Positions 8,377 to 17,143 of a DNA stretch of 64,000 bases are shown piece by piece. Origin of the DNA: Alloprevotella sp. oral taxon 473 str. F0040. Its GTDB lineage: Bacteria > Bacteroidota > Bacteroidia > Bacteroidales > Bacteroidaceae. Below the pieces are notes generated by a model, which did not search any database, was not told the origin of the DNA, and saw only the letters and a list, made by a program, of their open reading frames with translations. Numbering within the stretch: the stretch's first letter is position 1; every line of letters begins with the position of its first letter. Both the position numbers and the translations under genes were made by a program. Where the stretch lies: assembly GCF_000318095.2 (NCBI RefSeq), contig NZ_KB290717.1, positions 518,838 to 582,837 of the forward strand. Direction: 5' to 3'.

Positions 8377-8535
8377 TTATACTACAGCACACCATTTATC
8401 AGTGCAGGTAAGACCGCTGGGTGCATGCACATCTCCTCGACAAACCACACCACTAGCCACTAATAGCCCACGCCCACCAACAATGATTGGCTGTCCTGTT
8501 CCTTGACACAGCGCAAAAGGATTGCAGATGGCCAT
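8377..8535 (-). CDS. Possible small Cys-rich protein (52 residues)
   Basis: A minus-strand frame from ATG at 8535 to TAA at 8377 encodes 52 residues beginning MAICNPFALCQGTGQPIIVG. It has five cysteines (about positions 4, 10, 32, 44 and 49) and a Gly/Val-rich middle (GGRGLLVASGVVCRGD). The composition is protein-like, with no signal peptide or membrane helix. There is no convincing promoter box or family match that I recognise. It could be a genuine small metal-binding or disulfide protein, a remnant of a larger gene, or chance. The last codons overlap an 8-bp inverted repeat (8372-8379 with 8409-8416). The flanks, 8290-8370 and 8540-8720, show nothing else recognisable apart from A/T-rich tracts near 8620-8690. 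Confidence 0.35.
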   Translation of the reverse strand: MAICNPFALCQGTGQPIIVGGRGLLVASGVVCRGDVHAPSGLTCTDKWCAVV

Positions 8536-8725
8536 TTTAAGACTCGTCACTGGGAGGTAGGGCTAAGCCATTGATGAAACATCATTTACCTAGGCAATGC
8601 ACACAATCTCGAGAAACGAAAAAAAAAGCACTAAATACCACAAGAAAAAAGCTAAAATAGCTAAAAAAAAAGACTTTATTCTCGTTTTTTTGCCATGAAA
8701 ACTATGAAGATAGCTAGAAAAACAC

Positions 8726-8733
8726 TAGCTTTG
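8726..8733 (+). promoter_or_regulatory. -7 box upstream of the SprB-like gene
   Basis: TAGCTTTG fits TAnnTTTG and lies 67 bases before the start codon at 8801. The sequence between is A/T-rich without a clear hairpin. Confidence 0.55.
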
Positions 8734-8800
8734 CACCTAGTTCTATTTTCGCTTATTTAGTAAAAAGCTCACTATACACGAACCAACTTACAAAAGAACT

Positions 8801-11524
8801 ATGACTAAGACTATCAATCTAGTTCAAAAACTAGTAGCCCTCTTGCTCATGATTGTGGGTATGCAGTTCCATGCATACGCCCAGTCATCGCCGGACAACT
8901 GGACCATTTCGACTCAGGTCAAAAAATCCGATTGTCAGTCGGACGGTTCTATCAAGGTGATCAACACCAATGATGGTGCCTTGTTCAACCATTCGTATTC
9001 ACTTCAAGAGAACACTCCTGGAGGTCTGAAAAAGGAACCTCAAACGACTCCTGTCTTTAACTTCATTCCTGCCGGCACCTACACCGTGACCGTAACGGCT
9101 CAGCTCAAATCAGATGCCACGCAGAAGTTCACCCGCACCCTCAACAATGTGGTGGTGCCTGGTGACTACAAGCCTTTGGATGCGACACACAATCTCCTTC
9201 TTTCTCGTAGCACCTTTGCAGGTTGCCCCACAGGAACTATCGTGCTCAATGTCACGAATCCTAAACCAAGCATGAAGTTCGAGATTATCAAGGCTCCCGC
9301 AGGTGTTGCCACGGGTGTTATCACCCCAAAAGACAATGGGGATGGAACATACACTTTACCAGGGGAAAACTATCCCGCTGGTGCCTATGAAGTACACGTT
9401 TCTGACCAATGTATGACACGAAGTGTGCACCTTAATGTAAAAGAGATCACAAAACTTCCAACTGCTGAGATAGAGGATTATCGATTATTTTCCACATTCT
9501 TTGATAGTGAATACGACAAGACAAATCCTCAGAACAAATATTCCTGCAGTGCACCAATTGTTAACTTCACCTATGACGGGGAGACAATATCTAACCAAGA
9601 CTTGATGCGTTATCTAAAAGATGGTCTTTTTGAAATAGCGATGTCTACGATTGATAGAGAACCTGCTGATGCGCAATACCACACTATGTCAGACAAACGC
9701 AAATATTCTTATGCACTCGATTTCTCTCCAAATGACATTTCTGACAGCTATTCGGATGCTGACAATGCCAAAACCCACAAGATTGTCATTCGCTTAAAAA
9801 CTTGTCATGACGTAAAGCGTGAGATTATACTTAGAATACCTCGTCCATGGTTTTTAATGAATGATAATCCTCCTTCCCCAACGTGTGGAAAGTACACAGA
9901 GGTATATAATATACTTCGTGGTTATAGTGGTATTTTATGCTACCCCGTAACAGTAAAGATTAGAGAGAATTCAATCACTAACCCTGTCATCGGCACAGAA
10001 GTATTCAATAAACCTGAAGATCCCCTGTATTCAAAATTCAACTATGATTTTGACAAGGAATACTTTATTGAGATGATTGATGCTAAAGGGAAAACCGTCG
10101 TAACCAAGAACTTCATAAGAAAAAATAGATACGAATGGGGAACTCCAGTACTAACAGAGTGCGAGCAAAAGTATAAGATTCCATATAGAGTGGTAACTTG
10201 GAAAAACTGTCTACCCTATGACGTAGAAGTAATCAACACCAAAACGAATGAGACAGTACAAAAGGTTACATTCACTACTGACCAACCTATTGAAACGCCA
10301 AACTTAGAGCTCGGCGTAACCTACAAATATGTTGCCACAAAAGATGGAATGACTATTACTGACCAACAAACAATTAACCCTCCTAAGAGAGAGTATCTTG
10401 CGTATAGTGGCGAAATTTGCAAAAGAGATGTAGGAGTATTCAGAGTTGCGATGGGACTCAAGAATGAAAAAAATCGTACGGTAATCGTTAAACAAGGCTC
10501 TAAGGAATTAGGTAGGAACACATCCCCAAGCTGGGATATCTACTTTACCAATATATATATGCCCGCTGGTACATATCAAGTTGAAGTATTACAAGAAGGC
10601 TGTCCTCCTACTACTGTGGATGTTGTATGGAAAGGTTTCTACAACCGAGAGAATTTTGGTGCTGAACTCAAACAAACTTGTACTGGTTTGGAAGTAACCC
10701 CTACAGGCTTTGCGACATTCGAAAAGAAAAAACTAGAGAACGATACTTATTTCCGCATTCTTGGTGGCCCAGAAGGAGGATATGCTGAAGGGGCAATCAG
10801 TCTCAAGGATGTGGAAAAAGGAACGAAATTTATACTTACCAAAGAAGGAACATATCTCTTAGGGCTTATGCTCAATCCATCTACGATGTGTGGTATTGAT
10901 ACCGTAAAAATCAACTATAGCTATAAAAACCTGAGATTAGCTTCACAGCATACTTCGGCCTATGCTTGTGGCGGTGGTTCTACCGATGGGCACATCTTGA
11001 TTAAAGCCGAAGAGGGTGTAGCACCCTACCGCTACGAATTGTGGGATGAGAACAATACAACTCGAATCATGGGAGCTGGTGGCACACCTCTTCAACCTCT
11101 CGAAATCCTATCCAATGGTGTAGCTCACTTTGTACATGGTGTAGCTGGTGACACTTATACGGTCAGAGTGATTGATGCTTGTAACAACAGCTTCCCACAA
11201 AAAGTTACGATTACTGACCTCACCAGCCTCACCATTGCAAGCTCTGAATCCAATGTGTACTGCGCAGGTGATCCTATCCAGTTGCAATGTCTGCCCTTGC
11301 ACCAGTATAAGTGGTATCGCCCCAATGCAAAGCCTGGTGATCCTCCCTTCTCTACTGAGCAGAACCCCATCATCCCCAATGCACGCGTAGAAGATTCTGG
11401 TCTCTACAAAGTGGTGGCTGAACCTCTCTTCTGCGCTAAGGGTATTGAAGGCTATGTGAACATCACTGTTCATCCTTGCCACGCTCCTGTGAATCCTCAC
11501 TTGATGAACAGAGTGCATCGCTAG
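8801..11524 (+). CDS. Large secreted repeat protein, SprB-like with C-terminal Ig-like domain
   Basis: A 907-residue exported protein. A Sec signal peptide ends near AYAQ (residue 28). The rest is a chain of beta-rich modules, several opening with a Cys and a DG(S/T)I or GTIVLNV pattern, as in CQSDGSIKV and CPTGTIVLNV. Around residues 725-750, CGGGSTDGHILIKAEEGVAPYRYELW matches the SprB repeat pattern of gliding/adhesin proteins. The last about 90 residues resemble an Ig-like fold (YCAGDPIQLQC, YKWYRP, EDSGLYKVV). The chain ends CHAPVNPHLMNRVHR and lacks a recognisable T9SS CTD, so how it is anchored is unclear. It is a single-gene unit, with a promoter at 8726 and a strong terminator at 11569. 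A surface adhesin role is inference. Confidence 0.75.
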   Translation: MTKTINLVQKLVALLLMIVGMQFHAYAQSSPDNWTISTQVKKSDCQSDGSIKVINTNDGALFNHSYSLQENTPGGLKKEPQTTPVFNFIPAGTYTVTVTAQLKSDATQKFTRTLNNVVVPGDYKPLDATHNLLLSRSTFAGCPTGTIVLNVTNPKPSMKFEIIKAPAGVATGVITPKDNGDGTYTLPGENYPAGAYEVHVSDQCMTRSVHLNVKEITKLPTAEIEDYRLFSTFFDSEYDKTNPQNKYSCSAPIVNFTYDGETISNQDLMRYLKDGLFEIAMSTIDREPADAQYHTMSDKRKYSYALDFSPNDISDSYSDADNAKTHKIVIRLKTCHDVKREIILRIPRPWFLMNDNPPSPTCGKYTEVYNILRGYSGILCYPVTVKIRENSITNPVIGTEVFNKPEDPLYSKFNYDFDKEYFIEMIDAKGKTVVTKNFIRKNRYEWGTPVLTECEQKYKIPYRVVTWKNCLPYDVEVINTKTNETVQKVTFTTDQPIETPNLELGVTYKYVATKDGMTITDQQTINPPKREYLAYSGEICKRDVGVFRVAMGLKNEKNRTVIVKQGSKELGRNTSPSWDIYFTNIYMPAGTYQVEVLQEGCPPTTVDVVWKGFYNRENFGAELKQTCTGLEVTPTGFATFEKKKLENDTYFRILGGPEGGYAEGAISLKDVEKGTKFILTKEGTYLLGLMLNPSTMCGIDTVKINYSYKNLRLASQHTSAYACGGGSTDGHILIKAEEGVAPYRYELWDENNTTRIMGAGGTPLQPLEILSNGVAHFVHGVAGDTYTVRVIDACNNSFPQKVTITDLTSLTIASSESNVYCAGDPIQLQCLPLHQYKWYRPNAKPGDPPFSTEQNPIIPNARVEDSGLYKVVAEPLFCAKGIEGYVNITVHPCHAPVNPHLMNRVHR

Positions 11525-11568
11525 TTACCAAACTAGATGTTTCAACATTGATTCATTAAGACAACCAC

Positions 11569-11612
11569 ACGTCCGTGTCAATTGCTTAGCATTTGACACG
11601 GACGTTTTTTTT
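11569..11612 (+). terminator. Factor-independent terminator of the SprB-like gene
   Basis: Perfect arms ACGTCCGTGTCAA (11569-11581) and TTGACACGGACGT (11593-11605) are followed by an eight-T run on the plus strand. The stem is GC-rich and the loop has 11 bases. Confidence 0.9.
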
Positions 11613-11677
11613 ATGACACACAAACACCGTAGTCTCCCTCTGCATCCTCGCGAGAAGATAGTGGAGACCACAGCACA

Positions 11678-11714
11678 AAAAAGAAGCATCTTTCTGTTTG
11701 ATTCAGAAAGATGC
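11678..11714 (-). terminator. Terminator of rnpB
   Basis: On the minus strand the arms AGCATCTTTCTG and CAGAAAGATGCT (11685-11696 with 11704-11715) form a hairpin about 16 bases after the end of the RNase P RNA. It is followed by TCTTTTTTG. Confidence 0.8.
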
Positions 11715-11730
11715 TCCATTAGTTGAAAAA

Positions 11731-12157
11731 AGCAGTTGAGCGATAAGCCGGGTTTTGTGCCTCGTCCTAAAAAAGAAAGACAAGGTGTCCGTCATTTATC
11801 TGGATGCACTGTCGCCAGTGCACTCTATCGTTCTACCCTCTGATGTGTGCCCGAAAGCACTCGGACGAGCCGCCCTAATGACACCAGTTTACATGAACTT
11901 TCAACTTCCGAGGTGCACAGCTCGTATGTCACCATACGACTGGTGGGCTCTTACCCCACCTTCTCACCCTTACCCCCAGCTCCACTGCGACATGACTGCC
12001 GAAGACCTTGCGACCAAATGCGGAACACGAGGCGGTTGTTTTCTTCTGCACGGATTCACTCTCACGAATGACTTCCCATTAAGAAGCGGAATGCTCTATG
12101 TTGCCCGGACTTTCCTCGTTTGCCACGAAAGCAAAAGCGACGGACTGCCCAACTGCT
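11731..12157 (-). ncRNA. rnpB: RNase P RNA (class A, Bacteroidetes type)
   Basis: This is the catalytic RNA of ribonuclease P, which matures tRNA 5' ends. On the minus strand the universally conserved 5' region reads GAGGAAAGTCCGGGCAAC (within 12097-12119), and the 3' conserved region reads ACAAAACCCGGCTTATC (within 11741-11758). The terminal P1 helix is closed by AGCAGTTG at the 5' end and CAACTGCT at the 3' end, which fixes the boundaries. The length of about 427 nt is normal. It has its own promoter at 12176-12183 and a terminator hairpin immediately downstream, so it is a free-standing transcript opposite in direction to its neighbours. Confidence 0.97.
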
Positions 12158-12175
12158 GATGGTAAAATTCTACTG

Positions 12176-12183
12176 CAAAAGTA
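12176..12183 (-). promoter_or_regulatory. -7 box of rnpB
   Basis: The minus strand reads TACTTTTG (TAnnTTTG). The P1 helix of RNase P RNA begins 19 bases downstream, consistent with a start about 6-12 bases before P1. Confidence 0.65.
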
Positions 12184-12226
12184 GTAAAAAATAGCGAGAA
12201 GAGCGGTTATCCTCGTTTTTTTTGAG

Positions 12227-12234
12227 TATTTTTG
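12227..12234 (+). promoter_or_regulatory. -7 box of the fucosidase operon
   Basis: TATTTTTG fits TAnnTTTG and lies 27 bases before the fucosidase start codon. It is divergent from, and about 45 bases from, the rnpB promoter. Confidence 0.6.
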
Positions 12235-12261
12235 CTCTAAATAAACCCATTAGCTCACCTT

Positions 12262-13557
12262 ATGAAACACATCATTTGGGTGGTGGTTGTCCTACTTGCC
12301 TTGGGGCAACCTATGAAAGCGCAACACTACCAACCCACTTCAGAGAACCTCGAAAACCGCCGCCAGTTTGCCAAAGATCGCTTTGGCATATTCATTCATT
12401 GGGGCATCTACGCTCTTTATGCCCAAGGCGAATGGTACCTTCAAGATGCTCGACTCGATCGCTACGAATATGCAAAGGCAGCTAATGCTTTTTATCCTCA
12501 TGCCTTCAATGCAGCACAATGGATTGAAACCTTTAAGGAGGCAGGGGCTCGCTATGTCACCTTCACCACTCGCCACCATGTTGGTTTCTCGATGTGGGAC
12601 ACCCAACAGAGCGACTACAACATCATGTTCACCCCTTATGGGAAAGACGTCGTGAGGCAACTAGCAGATGCTTGCCACAAACAGAACTTTCCTTTGCATA
12701 TCTATTATAGCCATATAGACTGGACACGCGACGACTACCCTATAGGCCGTACGGGATTGCACACAGGAAAAGACCCTAAACAAGCGAACTGGGCGGGGTA
12801 CTTTGATTTTATGAATCGACAACTTACGGAACTCCTCACGCAATATGGGGCGATTCGTGCCGTATGGTTTGATGGATGGTGGGACCAAGAAAGAGCGAAA
12901 CCCACTTTTAATTGGCAACTACCTGAACAGTATGCCCTCATTCACCGTTTGCAGCCTGGCTGCCTCATCGGAAACAACCATCACCAAACGCCCTATGAGG
13001 GAGAAGACATACAGCTCTTTGAAAGAGACGTTCCTGGTGAAAACAAGGCTGGACTAAGTGGACAAGCTGTTAGTAGGCTTCCACTCGAAACCTGCGAGAC
13101 GATGAATGGTATGTGGGGCTATAAAGTGGCGGACACGAACTACAAATCTACTGAAGAACTCATTCGCTTATTGGTGCGCACAGCAGGAAAGGGAGCGAAC
13201 CTCTTGCTGAATATTGGGCCTCAGCCCGATGGCAACCTTCCTGCAACGGCAGTGACACGCTTGAAAGAGATGGGAACGTGGCTGAAAAGCCATGGTGTCA
13301 CGATCTATGACACAGAAGCAGGAGGATGGGGAGATGGAGAAAAGGTGGTCAGCACGCGCCAAGGCAAGACGATCTATGTGCATGTGCTAGATGCCACACT
13401 CGACTCGCTGCATATAGACTGTACTGCTTCTGTGCAACGCATCACGGACTTTGCTAATAATGCTCCGATGCGATTCACACAACGAAATGGAAAACTGACT
13501 TGCAAGCTACCACCACAAACTGAAGTGGATCGCATCGTGGTGCTGCATCTCAAATAA
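12262..13557 (+). CDS. Alpha-L-fucosidase, glycoside hydrolase family 29
   Basis: A 431-residue exported enzyme that releases alpha-linked L-fucose from host glycans with retention of configuration. The signal peptide ends near MKAQ (residue 21). GH29 hallmarks are FGIFIHWGIYA (41-51), YVTFTTRHHVGFSMWD (98-113) with the substrate-binding His pair, and AVWFDGWW, where Asp204 is the expected catalytic nucleophile. The C-terminal about 80 residues form the beta-sandwich domain of the family. The length is typical of compact GH29 enzymes. The DUF5103 gene follows after only 8 bases, so they are probably one operon. Periplasmic or surface location is inferred from the signal peptide. Confidence 0.95.
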   Translation: MKHIIWVVVVLLALGQPMKAQHYQPTSENLENRRQFAKDRFGIFIHWGIYALYAQGEWYLQDARLDRYEYAKAANAFYPHAFNAAQWIETFKEAGARYVTFTTRHHVGFSMWDTQQSDYNIMFTPYGKDVVRQLADACHKQNFPLHIYYSHIDWTRDDYPIGRTGLHTGKDPKQANWAGYFDFMNRQLTELLTQYGAIRAVWFDGWWDQERAKPTFNWQLPEQYALIHRLQPGCLIGNNHHQTPYEGEDIQLFERDVPGENKAGLSGQAVSRLPLETCETMNGMWGYKVADTNYKSTEELIRLLVRTAGKGANLLLNIGPQPDGNLPATAVTRLKEMGTWLKSHGVTIYDTEAGGWGDGEKVVSTRQGKTIYVHVLDATLDSLHIDCTASVQRITDFANNAPMRFTQRNGKLTCKLPPQTEVDRIVVLHLK

Positions 13558-13565
13558 TCAACATC

Positions 13566-14822
13566 ATGAAACCTTCTCTTCGCTGTTTCATCCTCTGCAT
13601 GTTCTTCATCTTCTGTGGGGCTCTTCAAGCTATGGTGCCCCAGAACAACGTGCTGCGCGACGACATTCGCACGCTTCGCACGGAGATTGGAGGTGAGTTA
13701 AGCCCAATGCCTGTGTTGCAACTACACAGTCGAGAGCAGGTGGTGGTGAGCTTCGACCAGCTGTCGCACGAAGGTCGTAGATTTTTCTACCGCATACAAC
13801 ATTGTAATTTCGACTGGCAACCTGCTGAAGGTATTTTCTTGAATGAATTTATGGAATCAAACCAAGACGAGGTGTGGATAGACAAAGGCATCGAAAGCCA
13901 GAACACAACAACGCTTTACACTCACTATCGCTTTCACTTTCCAAGTGCAGAAGCGAAACCGCTGCTCTCAGGTAACTATCTACTGACCATCTATGATGAT
14001 TCGTCAGAAAACCCAGAGGCTGTGGCTGAAGTTCGCCTACGTATGGTTGAGCCCCTGGTGAGCATCACTGGGCGTGTACTCACCAACACTGACATAGACT
14101 GGAATGCTGCCCATCAACAGCTGGAGATGGAAGTGAAAGCGGAAAGACTAGCTGGAGACTTGCGCTCTGGCATTCGCACCATCGTCTTACAAAATGGTCG
14201 AAGCGACAATGCTGCGGTTGCTATTCCTCCTACGGCGCAGATGGGGAACTCGTTGCTATGGAAGCATGCTCAGGGCCTCATCTTTGAAGCAGGCAACGAA
14301 TACAGACGATTTGAACTCTTATCCGTCCGTACCCCTGGGTTGCGGGTTCAACAGTTGCAATGGTTTCCTCCCTATTATCACGCCACACTCGCTGAAGATG
14401 ATATGCGCCGTAGCTATCTTGTCCAAGGGGATCGCAACGGAACGGCTGTGATTCGCAACACGGACAATGGGGATGCAGACACGGAAAGTGACTATGTGCT
14501 CACACATTTCACCCTTGAAGGGGAGGAAATCCCCAATGCTTCGGTGTTTGTTAACGGACAATGGAGTTATGGGAATTTGACTCCATCCTATCAACTACAT
14601 TATCATGAGGAACGACAAGCCTATGAAGGAGTGGTGTTGCTGAAACAAGGTTATTACAACTATATTTACCTCACTCGATCTCAAAAGACACAAAATGGCA
14701 GCACAGCGGCCACAGAAGGAAACTTCTATCAAACGACTAATGATTATACCATCCTAGTGTATGCTCGTTTGGCCGCTGACCGATATGACAGACTGGTCGG
14801 CGTAGCTACCCTAAGATCCTAA
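13566..14822 (+). CDS. DUF5103-domain secreted protein
   Basis: A 418-residue exported protein with a signal peptide ending near LQAM (residue 21). The sequence NVLRDDIRTLRTEIGGE followed by LQLHSREQVVVSFDQLSHEGRRFFYRIQHCNFDWQPAEG matches the Bacteroidetes DUF5103 family (beta-sandwich domains). The function of this family is unknown. It follows the fucosidase closely, but DUF5103 genes have varied neighbours, so the link may only be transcriptional. No lipobox and no T9SS tail are visible. Confidence 0.85.
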   Translation: MKPSLRCFILCMFFIFCGALQAMVPQNNVLRDDIRTLRTEIGGELSPMPVLQLHSREQVVVSFDQLSHEGRRFFYRIQHCNFDWQPAEGIFLNEFMESNQDEVWIDKGIESQNTTTLYTHYRFHFPSAEAKPLLSGNYLLTIYDDSSENPEAVAEVRLRMVEPLVSITGRVLTNTDIDWNAAHQQLEMEVKAERLAGDLRSGIRTIVLQNGRSDNAAVAIPPTAQMGNSLLWKHAQGLIFEAGNEYRRFELLSVRTPGLRVQQLQWFPPYYHATLAEDDMRRSYLVQGDRNGTAVIRNTDNGDADTESDYVLTHFTLEGEEIPNASVFVNGQWSYGNLTPSYQLHYHEERQAYEGVVLLKQGYYNYIYLTRSQKTQNGSTAATEGNFYQTTNDYTILVYARLAADRYDRLVGVATLRS

Positions 14823-14899
14823 TGTCTTCATCTATATCCCGAGCTTCTCTTCTCTGAAATACCCCTATATCTTCTCTCACTTCTACACATTTTTTCTTC

Positions 14900-15535
14900 A
14901 TGATTACTCTCCCCGAAATCACTTTTGCCAATGTACTAGATTATATCGGAACGCTTGCTTTTGCCATCTCCGGCATCCGCTTGGCTAGTGCGAAACGGTT
15001 TGACCTTTTCGGAGCTTACGTAGTGGGACTTGCCACGGCTATTGGTGGTGGAACCATGCGTGACTTGTTGCTGGACGTACCAGTGTTTTGGATGAACAAC
15101 AGCATATATTTCATCATCAATCTCCTGGCTCTGCTTCTTGTCGTGCTGTTTGGCAAGTTGGTGATTCGGCAGAAGAACACTTGGTTTATCTTTGACACCA
15201 TCGGTCTAGGCATGTTTGCGGTGATAGGGATTGAGAAATCTTTGGCCGTGGGTTACCCTTTTTGGGTGGCCATTGTCATGGGATCCATCACAGGTGCAGG
15301 TGGCGGTGTGATTCGCGACGTGTTTCTGAACGAGATTCCTCTGATTTTTCGTGCGGAAATCTACGCCGTTGCTTGTGTGTTTGGAGGACTAGCCTACTGG
15401 GTTTGCTATGCCATGGGCATGGGAAATGTGCCCTGTGGATTGGTGTGTGGCACTGTGGTGATTTTATCGCGTGTTTTAGCCGTGCGCTACCGCATCAACC
15501 TCCCCACCTTGCGCGATGATGAGATGCCGGAATAA
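14900..15535 (+). CDS. TRIC-type cation channel family membrane protein (YicG/UPF0126)
   Basis: A 211-residue integral membrane protein with about seven helices in two homologous halves. Each half carries the family signature: GLATAIGGGTMRDLLLD (about 43-59) and GSITGAGGGVIRDVFLNEIP (about 130-149). Prokaryotic TRIC proteins form trimeric monovalent-cation channels; the physiological role of the YicG branch is not settled. It stands 77 bases after the DUF5103 gene and 55 before a secreted-protein gene, all on the plus strand. Confidence 0.92.
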   Translation: MITLPEITFANVLDYIGTLAFAISGIRLASAKRFDLFGAYVVGLATAIGGGTMRDLLLDVPVFWMNNSIYFIINLLALLLVVLFGKLVIRQKNTWFIFDTIGLGMFAVIGIEKSLAVGYPFWVAIVMGSITGAGGGVIRDVFLNEIPLIFRAEIYAVACVFGGLAYWVCYAMGMGNVPCGLVCGTVVILSRVLAVRYRINLPTLRDDEMPE

Positions 15536-15590
15536 ATGGCATTTTGAGCATTTTTTCTCCTTGTATATCCTAACTCCTATATAATTACTC

Positions 15591-16946
15591 ATGAAAAACT
15601 TTTGCCATTTTGGGCTGCTTCTCTTTTGTGGAAGTGCAATGCTAGGAAATCTGCGCATGTCGGCGCAAACGAATGTTGCGCCTAACAACAAGAAGGAAGC
15701 CAGCTTACTTGCTCCCAAAGATGGATTCTACCTTGTAGAGTCACCTAACGACTGCCAAAGAGGAAAACGATATGTCTTTGGAAGTTCCATTTTATCGCCT
15801 ACTCAGGCTATTCTCTCACAAGAGGATGACAGAGAAAATAGAAAAGTAGAGCCCATTGCGGCCACCATAGTGAATGGGGATGCGATTTTCTCAGTTCCGA
15901 AACAAGCTATCTGGCACTACGAAGCGGATGAAAAAGGACATACTCATTTAGTGAATGCTCAAAGCCAGCAACAAATGGCAGTGTGGGAATATGCTAAATC
16001 TAAGACTAAAGCCTCTAAGGAAAAAGAGGTCTTTACGGTCAAGAACAACAATCGTGAAAACAACATCTCTACGAGGATGTTTATTGAGAGTTTTCCTCTC
16101 AACGACATCCAATACAGAACCTGTGATAGTCCACAATGGTTTGGACTTTCTTTCTATGAAAAGTCTCTTTCACGACAAAGAGTGTATGTAGAATGGACAG
16201 ATGGCGCAGAGAGCTATAACTTCAAAAAATATAACTACCCTACTGCGGGAGCCTATATAAAAAACAGCCCTAATCTGATTTCTCCAACTAGGGTGTTTCG
16301 TTTTTTTGCTCAAGGAGAGGCTCTGCCGTCTACGTATGTCGCCACTCAGCGCATTCGTTTTTCATCTCCTGGCTATCGCACCTTCTTTGCGCCGCATGCC
16401 TACAAGATACCAGAAAACGTGAAAGCCTATTATGCGCAAAGAAAGGGTCAGCAACTCAATCTATACCCGATTTCTAAGACCATTCCTGCCTGCACTGCGG
16501 TGATTCTCTATAAAGCAGTGGCTGGAGACGTGGAACTGCAACTTACGTTTGAAGATACTCCCCCACTTGAAGCGCGCAATGACTTGAAAGGGACTAGGCG
16601 CGACATCCCAATAGAAGAAGTGGAGGCTTCTCGCTTTCAGTATCTTGGATTGACGGTAGAGGCTGATGCTCCCGACGATTGGTATTTTGCTAGAATAAAA
16701 AGCAATATCCCTAAAGGAAAAGCCGTGTTGGCTGAAGAGAAAGTGCAGGGTAAACGGTCGCACACACAAGTACTCAGTATTAAAGTTCACGACACGGTTC
16801 CTACCTCTGTTGCTTCAACGACTAAGACTAGTTCGCCTCAAGACACAAAGCCTGCGATGAGATATGACCTGAAAGGACTCCCCTTGCTTCATCCTCATAA
16901 AGGGGAGGTCTACATCCAAAATGGGAAAATTAGAATCATGGAATAG
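15591..16946 (+). CDS. Secreted protein with Prevotella-type C-terminal tail module
   Basis: A 451-residue protein with a signal peptide ending about MSAQ (residue 26). The middle is beta-rich without a domain I recognise. Residues about 261-320 (GYRTFFAPHAYKIPENVKAYYA, then IPACTAVILYK) are clearly similar to the module before the C-terminus of the C10 protease encoded at 33641-36961. The extreme C-terminus, YDLKGLPL followed by EVYIQNGKIRIME, is the short Gly-rich tail ending many secreted Prevotella and Bacteroides proteins. It may have a role in export or surface attachment; this is inference. No enzymatic motif is visible. Confidence 0.7.
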   Translation: MKNFCHFGLLLFCGSAMLGNLRMSAQTNVAPNNKKEASLLAPKDGFYLVESPNDCQRGKRYVFGSSILSPTQAILSQEDDRENRKVEPIAATIVNGDAIFSVPKQAIWHYEADEKGHTHLVNAQSQQQMAVWEYAKSKTKASKEKEVFTVKNNNRENNISTRMFIESFPLNDIQYRTCDSPQWFGLSFYEKSLSRQRVYVEWTDGAESYNFKKYNYPTAGAYIKNSPNLISPTRVFRFFAQGEALPSTYVATQRIRFSSPGYRTFFAPHAYKIPENVKAYYAQRKGQQLNLYPISKTIPACTAVILYKAVAGDVELQLTFEDTPPLEARNDLKGTRRDIPIEEVEASRFQYLGLTVEADAPDDWYFARIKSNIPKGKAVLAEEKVQGKRSHTQVLSIKVHDTVPTSVASTTKTSSPQDTKPAMRYDLKGLPLLHPHKGEVYIQNGKIRIME

Positions 16947-17006
16947 CTTTCAGATCAAAAAGCTCTCGATTACGACAGAACAGTCTCAACTACGATAATC
17001 ACAAAA

Positions 17007-17047
17007 AAGTCCTACTTTCCTCGAATACACTGTGGAAAGTAGGACTT
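17007..17047 (-). terminator. Terminator of the OmpA-like gene
   Basis: Arms AAGTCCTACTTTCC (17007-17020) and GGAAAGTAGGACTT (17034-17047) are perfect complements. On the minus strand the hairpin is followed by TTTTTTG, so it ends transcripts of the leftward OmpA-like gene. It may also act on the plus-strand gene ending at 16946. Confidence 0.8.
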
Positions 17048-17143
17048 ACTTAGTTTATTATCTATCCTAGAAATTATGCCGTTGCTGTCTTATTCACACA
17101 GGAACAACGCATATTAAGGATAGACATCTGATTTTGCGATGAT

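Noticed and set aside
11755-12159. Plus-strand ORF of 134 codons
   Set aside because: It lies antisense to the RNase P RNA gene, whose conserved 5' and 3' regions are unmistakable; the frame is fortuitous.
16964-17020. A fifth phased array near the OmpA-like terminator
   Set aside because: TCTCGATTACGA and TCTCAACTACGA occur, but spacings (20 and 24 bases) do not follow the 21-22 base rule and the similarity is weak.
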